28,628 bases of DNA from Micromonosporaceae bacterium (lineage in GTDB: Bacteria > Actinomycetota > Actinomycetes > Mycobacteriales > Micromonosporaceae), in the NCBI GenBank assembly GCA_003543035.1, contig DPJL01000161.1:1-28628 (forward strand), given 5' to 3'. The notes under the pieces were generated by a model, which searched no databases, was not told where the DNA came from, and worked only from the letters and a program-made list of their open reading frames with translations. This document shows positions 14,549 through 20,831 of this stretch, one piece after another (positions within the stretch are counted from its first letter, which is position 1; every line of letters starts with the position of its first letter). The position numbers and the translations under genes were made by a program.

Positions 14549-15675
14549 TAGATCCGGCTGTGCGGGCTGATCCAGACGAACCGGCCAGGGCTTGTCTGGT
14601 GCAACTGCCAGCCGCCTTCATGCTTCATCACATGGTGGCGCCGGCATAGCAGTGCGAGGTTGTCGTGTGCGGTCAGGCCGCCGTGTCCAAAGTCGACAGT
14701 GTGGTCGATGTCGCAACTACGTGCAGGCATCCGGCAACCCTTGGCGCGGCAAGTGCGGTCGCGAGTGCCGACCCACCTGGCGAGGGCGGTGTTGGGGAAG
14801 CGCGCGCTCGGATCCTGAACCGGAGGCCGAGCTTGCGTGAGGCCTTGGAACATCAGCTCGCCGGTCTCCGGCCGCACCACCGAGAATCGCCATTGGTAGT
14901 CGGATCTGGCGCACTGACGCGCGATGTCAGCCGCGACAGGGCCATAACCCGCGAGCGCGGCGGCATTGTCATTGAGCCCGGCAAGCGTCTCAAGGCCGAC
15001 GGTCAGCTCGACCACGCCTCGCCTCACAGTCGGAATGGCCCCAATGTCCACGCCCTCCAGCAGGTCAAGCAAAGCGTTGGTGCGAAGCTGATCCATGCTC
15101 TGCGGAGAACCGGCGAGTTTGTGGGCTTTGGCGATCGCTGTTATGCGCTCGAACGCGGCTGCTGCCCGGTGCGGTGGCAGGCCGATGGCCGAAATGGTTG
15201 CGGTGCCGTCGATTGCGGGCTCGAGAATCACCCGCCGCTCGGTGATGCCGCGCTCCCGGCGCTTGCGCGCATGCGAAGGGTCGGCAGCCAACGCCTTTCG
15301 GTGCAAGCGATCCCGCAGCTGCGCGGTGGTCTTCTCGCCCGCCACGGGCAACACTTCAGCAGCCACGGCGCGGGCGACTTCGGGCTTGAGAACACTAAGC
15401 ACGTCGGCGAAAGTACGCGCCTTGGGCACATCGATGCGGCCCTCGGCCAATGCGGCAAACACTTCTGGCAAATCGACGATGAGCTGACGGGCCAGCTGCT
15501 CCTGAGCGGCGGCTGCCTGGCGGGTCCAGGAGAGTGCGAACGCAACCTCGTCCACCCCGAAGCGAGGGTCGGGCGCGGCGTTGATCACCTGGTGTACCAA
15601 TGTGAGCAGCCGGGCCTGCTCGCGGGAAACCCGTTGAGCCTGCTCTAGCAGGGCTTCAACGAGTTGTTCGAACAT
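14524..15675 (-). CDS. DUF222 / 13E12-repeat HNH endonuclease domain protein
   Basis: A 383-residue protein with an N-terminal alpha-helical DUF222 region (about 10-270) and a C-terminal HNH nuclease motif. The motif is visible as CDIDHTVDF followed by HDNLALLCRRHHVMKH, with the zinc-type cysteines in CRAKGCRMPARSC. Such proteins are multicopy in many actinobacteria and sometimes associated with mobile DNA or group II-like contexts, but their role is not established. The frame is open to 15813 inside the neighbouring gene. The ATG at 15675 gives MFEQLVEALLEQAQ, a usual start. No inverted repeats or transposase flank it, so there is no direct sign of mobility here. Confidence 0.9.
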   Translation of the reverse strand: MFEQLVEALLEQAQRVSREQARLLTLVHQVINAAPDPRFGVDEVAFALSWTRQAAAAQEQLARQLIVDLPEVFAALAEGRIDVPKARTFADVLSVLKPEVARAVAAEVLPVAGEKTTAQLRDRLHRKALAADPSHARKRRERGITERRVILEPAIDGTATISAIGLPPHRAAAAFERITAIAKAHKLAGSPQSMDQLRTNALLDLLEGVDIGAIPTVRRGVVELTVGLETLAGLNDNAAALAGYGPVAADIARQCARSDYQWRFSVVRPETGELMFQGLTQARPPVQDPSARFPNTALARWVGTRDRTCRAKGCRMPARSCDIDHTVDFGHGGLTAHDNLALLCRRHHVMKHEGGWQLHQTSPGRFVWISPHSRIYHVGPEPP

Positions 15676-15704
15676 GTGTCCATGGTAGGCGGACCCACCG
15701 ACAT

Positions 15705-17213
15705 TTACTTCAGGCCGATGGCGTGGATGGCGCCGCCCCTCGTTCCAAAGTAGAGGGTGCCCTTCCAAACTGCCGGGGTGGACTCTATGCACGCCCCCGG
15801 TTTGATGGACCACAACAGTTTCGGCTCGGCCTTGGTGTCGGCGATGTCATAGGCGTTGAGCAGGCCGGTGCAGTCGCCGACGACCATCACGCCATCCACG
15901 ACGACCGGAGACATGTGCACGCGGGAAAGCGGGACGCGCCAACGTACGGCGCCGCTCTCGCGATCGACCGCGACGACATCACCCTTGTTGGTGCCCCAGA
16001 TGATGAGGTCCTGGTAGAGCGCCGGGGAGTCGTAGATGCCGCCCTTGCCACCGGACCGGTTGAGGTCGTCGACCTTCCACACCAGAGGGTTGTCCGGCTT
16101 GCGCGGGTCGAGTTTCATCATCTGGCCGTTTTTCTTGGAGGTCTCATTGCCTCGCTCGTATTCCGCGCCGACATAAAGGAAACCCTTGTCGTCGGCGACA
16201 ATCGAGCCGTCGCTGTCGTCGCCGGTCCAGAATCGGAAGACGCGCTGCGGATCCTTGCCCGCCTTGAGACCGCTGATGTCCCAACCCTGCACGAGGCCGC
16301 CGGAGTTGGCGAAATACACAATGTTGCCAACGACAGTGACCGTGTTCTCGATCGAAACGTTGCGGTCCTTGATGTTTCGCAACAGCTCGTCATCCCAGCC
16401 TGGCGTGTTGAAGACGAGCTTGGGATCGACAGTGACCTTGCCGGCCGAGTCGTATCCACGGTTCAGCTTCACGATGTGGAACTGGCCGTTCTCCCCGCCC
16501 TCGAAAAGATAGTCGTCCAGGATGAGGGCCGAGGCGTCCCAGTCGTCGTTCCACATCACGGGCGAGACCGCGTTGGCCGACAGCTTCCACAACTCCTTGG
16601 GCTGCTTGCCGCGGTCGAAGGCGACGATGTGGAAGAAGTTGTCCCGCGATCCTGAGTAGACAAGCGGATAGCCATCAGGATCGATGGTCACCGTTCCCTT
16701 GATGATGTCCCCGGTGGGAAAGTCGTCGATGATCCGCTCGCCGGTCTTGGCATCGAGGAAATGCAATGCTTTGTCATAGGCGCCGACCACCATCCAGGTG
16801 CGGCCATCGCGCTCGAAGACCGCGGGCTGGCCGGTGAACCCGGTGCCGCACCATTCGCGAGGGCCGTTCTCGTCCACCGAGATGGCACACAGGCCGCCTG
16901 ACTTGGGGAAGCGCCATAGCTCGGTCGGGGTGGTGCGCGGGATGGGGCCGGTGCCGTAGAACGTGCGGGTCGGGTTGCCGCGGAAGGTGATCAGGCCGTC
17001 GACCTTGGTGCTGTAGGGCTGGCCGAGCTTGCGAGCGTCCCACCAACCCTCAAATGGCGCTTCGGGGGAGGCGGTGGGAGCCGTCTTGTTGGGCGCACTG
17101 AAGCGAGGGAGCTTGCCGCTACCCGGCCAGACCAGGGCGACCGCGATCACGAGCAGCACAACAGCAGCGCTAAGCAGCGCGATCTTCCGGACCGGGGTCT
17201 GGCTCACGGTCAC
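15705..17213 (-). CDS. Membrane-anchored PQQ-type beta-propeller protein
   Basis: A 502-residue protein with a short cytoplasmic N-terminus, one membrane segment at about 10-29 (KIALLSAAVVLLVIAVALVW) and a large exported domain. PQQ/BamB-like propeller blades are visible: WMVVGAYDKALHFLDAKTG, LIIWGTNKGDVVAVDRESG, VMVVGDCTGLLNAYDI and LYFGTRGGAIHAIGL. Cysteines occur near 108, 121, 448 and 472 and could form disulfides outside the cell. No dehydrogenase active site was recognised, so a structural or sensing role is as likely as an enzyme. GTG 17213 is used, with AAGGCGG upstream, and GTG 17207 is an alternative. The gene ends 29 bp before the HNH gene and is divergent from the DUF402 gene. Confidence 0.8.
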   Translation of the reverse strand: MTVSQTPVRKIALLSAAVVLLVIAVALVWPGSGKLPRFSAPNKTAPTASPEAPFEGWWDARKLGQPYSTKVDGLITFRGNPTRTFYGTGPIPRTTPTELWRFPKSGGLCAISVDENGPREWCGTGFTGQPAVFERDGRTWMVVGAYDKALHFLDAKTGERIIDDFPTGDIIKGTVTIDPDGYPLVYSGSRDNFFHIVAFDRGKQPKELWKLSANAVSPVMWNDDWDASALILDDYLFEGGENGQFHIVKLNRGYDSAGKVTVDPKLVFNTPGWDDELLRNIKDRNVSIENTVTVVGNIVYFANSGGLVQGWDISGLKAGKDPQRVFRFWTGDDSDGSIVADDKGFLYVGAEYERGNETSKKNGQMMKLDPRKPDNPLVWKVDDLNRSGGKGGIYDSPALYQDLIIWGTNKGDVVAVDRESGAVRWRVPLSRVHMSPVVVDGVMVVGDCTGLLNAYDIADTKAEPKLLWSIKPGACIESTPAVWKGTLYFGTRGGAIHAIGLK

Positions 17214-17246
17214 AGTCTGCCGCCTTACGACGACGCTGTGCGTCCC

Positions 17247-17285
17247 CGTTCGGTCACAGAGAGGTCACAGGCTCCTAACCGAACG
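17247..17285. promoter_or_regulatory. 11-bp phased direct repeat inside an inverted repeat in a divergent promoter region
   Basis: In the 94-bp gap between divergent genes, GGTCACAG occurs at 17252-17259 and again at 17263-17270, an 11-bp period. CGTTCGG (17247-17253) is inverted as CCGAACG (17279-17285). Direct repeats of 11 bp beginning G(G/T)TCA resemble the PHO-box layout described for Streptomyces PhoP, though the match beyond GGTCAC is incomplete. The regulator is not identified. Confidence 0.45.
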
Positions 17286-17307
17286 TGCAAACCGGTAGGG
17301 TGCCTTC

Positions 17308-17937
17308 GTGCTTTTCGAGACGGGCCAAACGGTGGTACGCCGCTGCGTCCACCGCAACAACCGGATCGCGGCGGTGGAGTCCGCCCGGGTCGTCAGCGAC
17401 GACGAATCCGGTCTGCTGTTATGGGTGGGCGAAGGCTCAGCGCTGATGCGGCGCACCACTTTGGACGGAACTCCCGTGCGCAAGATGCCACTCGTGGAGA
17501 AGCTCTCGATCCCGACCATGCTCACCCCAAGCAATTGGCGCGACGGTGGTGTGCTCATTCTCACGCCGCCCGGCGCGGCACATTCGATCTGGTGGTTCTT
17601 CCAGATGGATGGCATGTTCCGCGGCTGGTATGTCAATCTCGAGGCGCCCGTGGCGCGCTGGTCCGGCGGATACGACATGCAAGACCAGGCTTTGGACATT
17701 TGGGTGTACCCGGACCAATCGTGGGAATGGAAAGACGAGGACGAATTCGCCGACCGGATCGGGCACCCGGTGTTCTGGACCGCTGACGAGGTCCCCGCGA
17801 TCCGGGCCGAGGGCGAGCGCTTGATAGCGCTGGCCGAGGCCGGCTCCTATCCGTTCGACGGCACGCATGTCGATTTCAAGCCCGACCCGACCTGGGCTCC
17901 CACCACGCTTCCGGCGAATTGGGATCACCCGCGATGA
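17308..17937 (+). CDS. DUF402 domain protein
   Basis: A 209-residue protein with a DUF402 (FomD/YgaC-like) core. The hallmark segment is WYVNLEAPVARWSGGYDMQD followed by LDIWVYPDQSW and the acidic KDEDEF. In characterised relatives these acidic residues bind divalent metals and the fold hydrolyses nucleoside diphosphates or nucleotidyl conjugates. The actual substrate here is unknown. The start GTG 17308 is preceded by GGTAGGGTG. The stop codon overlaps the start of the ArsC-like gene (ATGA at 17934-17937), so the two are probably co-translated. Confidence 0.82.
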   Translation: MLFETGQTVVRRCVHRNNRIAAVESARVVSDDESGLLLWVGEGSALMRRTTLDGTPVRKMPLVEKLSIPTMLTPSNWRDGGVLILTPPGAAHSIWWFFQMDGMFRGWYVNLEAPVARWSGGYDMQDQALDIWVYPDQSWEWKDEDEFADRIGHPVFWTADEVPAIRAEGERLIALAEAGSYPFDGTHVDFKPDPTWAPTTLPANWDHPR

Positions 17938-18302
17938 CCGAGATGTGGCACAACCCCTCCTGTTCGAAGTGCGCGGCAGCGGTGGAAACGTTGGGGCAGG
18001 CGAACATTGAGCTGGCTCTCCGGCCGTACCTGGAGCAGTCGCCGAATGCGGACGAGTTGAACGAAGTGCTTTCCCGCTTGCGAATGCAGCCATGGGAGCT
18101 TTGCCGGATGGGCGAGCCCGCGGCCGCCTCGATGGCGGACTGGCCGCGCGACGAATCCGCAAGAGAACGCTGGATTGCCGCGATGGTCGAACATCCCGAG
18201 CTCATCCAGCGGCCGATCCTGCTGCTCGCCGACGGCAGCGCGATGGTGGCCCGCAGTCCGGAAGCGCTGGTGGAAGCCGTTCGGCGCAGCCGCGAGCAGT
18301 AG
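17934..18302 (+). CDS. ArsC/Spx-family arsenate reductase-like protein
   Basis: A 122-residue thioredoxin-fold protein of the ArsC glutaredoxin-type family. The N-terminus MTEMWHNPSCSKCAAAVETL carries Cys9 at the catalytic position and a second cysteine at 12, giving a CxxC pair. The segment LIQRPILLLADGSAMVARSPE matches the RPxx...R region that binds the oxyanion. No arsenic resistance genes (arsB, arsR) are nearby, so arsenate reduction is not assured. The start is the ATG at 17934 overlapping the DUF402 stop, and an upstream in-frame ATG at 17919 is less likely. Confidence 0.83.
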   Translation: MTEMWHNPSCSKCAAAVETLGQANIELALRPYLEQSPNADELNEVLSRLRMQPWELCRMGEPAAASMADWPRDESARERWIAAMVEHPELIQRPILLLADGSAMVARSPEALVEAVRRSREQ

Positions 18303-18305
18303 TCA

Positions 18306-18338
18306 CTCAGGGGTCTATCAGGGTGTGATCAGGGTTAT
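18306..18338. promoter_or_regulatory. Three 11-bp phased direct repeats upstream of cydA
   Basis: CTCAGGGGTCT, ATCAGGGTGTG and ATCAGGGTTAT follow one another with an exact 11-bp period, sharing (C/A)TCAGGG. TTATAT at 18335-18340 could be a -10 element, although no matching -35 was seen. Phased 11-bp direct repeats are typical of binding sites of OmpR/PhoB-type response regulators. The regulator is unknown. No full Rex-type TTGTGN6CACAA palindrome is present. Confidence 0.5.
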
Positions 18339-18380
18339 ATGGGTCCTCGCTCTTGGCTTCCCGGCCATAGAGTCGATCGA

Positions 18381-19603
18381 GTGAGTGATCTGGACCTTGC
18401 GCGGCTGCAATTCGCGACGACGACGAGCTTTCACTTCCTTTTCGTGCTGCTCACCCTCGGCCTGGTGACGCTGCTCGTCCTGCTCCAGACGACCTGGCTG
18501 ATCACGAAGAAGCCCAGATACGAGCGGCACACCCGATTCTGGGGCCGGCTCTATGTCATCAACTACTTCCTCGGCATCGCCACGGGTGTCGTGCTGGAGC
18601 TTCAGTTCGGGCTCAACTGGAGTGGGCTGTCACACTACCTGGGCGACGTTTTCGGGGCACCGCTGGCGATCGAAACCATGGTCGCCTTGCCCTCGAGTCG
18701 ACTTTCCTCGGTCTGTGGATTTTCGGCTGGGGCCGCATCAATCGCTTTGTCCACACCGCGTTGATCTGGCTTGTTGCCATTACCGCTTATGCCAGCGTCT
18801 TCTGGGTCATGGTGGCCAACTCGTTCCTGCAGAACCCGGTCGGCTACACGGCAAACGGCGACGGGACCGTCACCCTCACCGATTTCGGTGCCCTGCTTAG
18901 CAATCCGTCCCTCACGATGGCGCTGCCGCATGTTGCCGCCGCCGCGATCACCACCGGAGGCGTGGTGATGGCCGGGGTGAGCGCCTGGCATTTCATCCGG
19001 CGCACCAACGAGGCCGACTTCTTCCGCACCTCACTGCGATTGGGCGTCGTGGTCGCCTTTGTGGGCACGTTCTTCACCATCGGCTTTGGCTTTGCTCAGT
19101 TGTCGCCGGTGAACAAGGTCCAGCCGGCCAAATTCGGTGACGACGCGGCACGGCAGGCGGTGGTTGACGACTTCACGGCCCGCTTCGGGCCCGGCGACTA
19201 CCTTCCCGCGGCATACACCTCAGTTGGCTACGGCTTCATGATTCTGCTGGCATTCCTGCTCTTCTTCGTGGGTCTGCTGATTCCGCTCTTCTTCCGCGAC
19301 TGGATCATCCGGCTGCGGGTGCCGCTCTATCTGTTGCTGTTGGCCGTGCCGGTGCCGTTCGTCGCGTCCATCCTTGGCTGGCTTACTCGCGAGGGTGGGC
19401 GTCAACCTTGGGCCGCCTACGGATTGCTGAACATCAAAGATGCGATTACGCCGGGGATGAGTGCAGGATCAATGCTCGCGTCCTATGTGGCCTTCACCGC
19501 GGTGCTGGCCGTGTTGGCGATCACGGATTGGGTACTCATTGCCCGCGCGGCCAATCGTGGCCCGGTGGCACCGCGCGAAGACGCCCTGACCCCGCTGGCC
19601 TGA
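18381..19603 (+). pseudogene. cydA: Cytochrome bd oxidase subunit I (cydA), frameshifted
   Basis: Subunit I carries the hemes of the quinol-oxidising terminal oxidase. The N-terminal part starts at GTG 18381 (MSDLDLARLQFATTTSFHFL) with His18 at the position of the E. coli heme b595 ligand His19. The frame breaks at about 18687-18691: after IETMVAL the expected FFLESTFLG continues only in another frame as LESTFLGLW (CTC GAG at 18692). This implies loss of one base. The downstream part keeps the His of ALPHVAAAA (b558 ligand region) and the GRQPW quinol motif. The combined protein would be about 407 residues against 522 in E. coli, with a short Q-loop (QPAKFG), and Gly instead of the Arg391-equivalent before the heme-ligand Met. 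A sequencing error is the main alternative. The gene is followed 12 bases later by cydB. Confidence 0.88.
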
Positions 19604-19615
19604 GAGGACCCCGAC

Positions 19616-20284
19616 ATGACCGTGCTATTGGCATTCTTGTTCATCGGCTACTTCGTGTTGGCCGGGCTCGATTATGGGGTGGCGATGACCGCTCGCACCA
19701 AGGGCGATCTCGACCGGCTCACCCCGTTCTTCCTCGGCAACGAGGTGTGGCTGGTGGCCGCGGTAGGCCTGCTCTTCGGCGCCTTTCCGCTCATGGAGGG
19801 AGTCCTCCTCGGCGAGCAACGATTGCCGGTGGGTGTCGCCCTGCTGGGCGTGGTCATAGTGACAGCGACTTACGGCCTGCGTATCTTCGCTCGAACGTCC
19901 ACTCTGGACGGTGTTGCCCGGGCAGGCGGTGCCTTGGCGGCGCTGGGCTGGGGAGCGGCACTCGGTGGCGTCGCGCAAGGCGGAACGTTTCGGCTCAGCG
20001 TGCTGGTAATGGCATCCGCGATCGGCTTCGCCGCTCTGCTTGCCTTGCACGGCTGGGCATTCCTGGGACGCCGCTGGAGCGTGCTGGCCGCGACCTCGGC
20101 GGCAATGGTGGCCATCGTGTTTGTGGTCGGCTCGAGCATCGACCTGCTTCCGGCCGGCGACGCGACGCGCGCCATCGTCGCGCCCGTGGTCTATGTCGTC
20201 GTCCCGATGCTGATCGCCCTCCAGGCGGCCACCTGGTGGATCTTCCGAGGGCTGCCTCAGAGCCTGGAGAACGGCTCCGCGTAA
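19616..20284 (+). CDS. cydB: Cytochrome bd oxidase subunit II (cydB), unusually short
   Basis: Subunit II of the bd oxidase, a membrane partner of CydA. Family motifs are visible: LAGLDYGVAMTAR (usually GFDLGVG) and FFLGNEVWLVAAVGLLFGAFP (usually DGNEVWL...AAFP). About seven membrane segments can be counted. At 222 residues it is much shorter than usual CydB (about 330-380), so the C-terminal helices are missing. The ATG at 19616 follows GAGAGGA (19602-19608) with seven bases between, a strong ribosome binding site. The 3' end overlaps the convergent GNAT gene by 28 bp. No cydCD genes are in the window. Whether this short, divergent form is functional is unclear, particularly beside a frameshifted cydA. 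Confidence 0.82.
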   Translation: MTVLLAFLFIGYFVLAGLDYGVAMTARTKGDLDRLTPFFLGNEVWLVAAVGLLFGAFPLMEGVLLGEQRLPVGVALLGVVIVTATYGLRIFARTSTLDGVARAGGALAALGWGAALGGVAQGGTFRLSVLVMASAIGFAALLALHGWAFLGRRWSVLAATSAAMVAIVFVVGSSIDLLPAGDATRAIVAPVVYVVVPMLIALQAATWWIFRGLPQSLENGSA

Positions 20285-20778
20285 ACGAAATTGCCGTGCT
20301 GTGTCCCGTCATACGCACTCAGCGTGCGTACTTGGAAGAACTCACCCCACTGCGGGTCCGGCGCGACGATCTCGAAATCTGAGGCCGGGCGGAAATCGAA
20401 GCGGGAGTAGTACTTCGGGCTGCCGAGCAGGATCATAACCGGTTCACCCAGCGCGTCGGCGGCGCCGAGAGCGGTGTGCACGAGTGCCTTGCCCACGCCG
20501 CGTCCCTGATGCTCCGGGTGAACGCTGAGCGGCCCTAGGCCCAAGGCGGGGATGGCGTCGATCCGGCCGCGCGTGCAGGCTACATGACCGACGACCTCGC
20601 CATCTACCACCGCCACCAACGAGAGTGCCGGCAGCCAGCCCTCATCCGCACGCAACCAGTCGACCAGCGGTGACTCGACCGGGTCAGGCGTGTCCGGTTT
20701 GGCGAAGGCGGCCTTGACAACGGCTCGGATGGCGGCGACATCCGCCGCGGTTTCCCGTCTGATCAGCACGTCGCCCAT
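20257..20778 (-). CDS. GNAT N-acetyltransferase (YhbS-like)
   Basis: A 173-residue GNAT protein beginning MGDVLIRRETAADVAAIRAVV. The acetyl-CoA pyrophosphate-binding motif is HQGRGVGKAL, preceded by the beta-strand LGPLSVHPE. The C-terminal region (PVMILLGSPKYYSRFDFRPAS) is typical of YhbS-type members, whose substrates are mostly unknown. It is divergent from the GH3 gene 53 bp away and convergent with cydB, so it is probably a single-gene unit. Confidence 0.88.
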   Translation of the reverse strand: MGDVLIRRETAADVAAIRAVVKAAFAKPDTPDPVESPLVDWLRADEGWLPALSLVAVVDGEVVGHVACTRGRIDAIPALGLGPLSVHPEHQGRGVGKALVHTALGAADALGEPVMILLGSPKYYSRFDFRPASDFEIVAPDPQWGEFFQVRTLSAYDGTQHGNFVYAEPFSRL

Positions 20779-20831
20779 ACTTTCCCATCACGCCCTGTCC
20801 AGGCGACCGAATTCACTGGAAGGATGGGGCG

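Noticed and set aside
14524..15675. HNH/DUF222 gene as part of a mobile element
   Set aside because: No flanking repeats, transposase, integrase or group II intron features were seen around it.
18306..18380. Possible Rex operator before cydA
   Set aside because: Only a TGTGA half-site is present (18324-18328); the required inverted CACA half is missing at the right distance.
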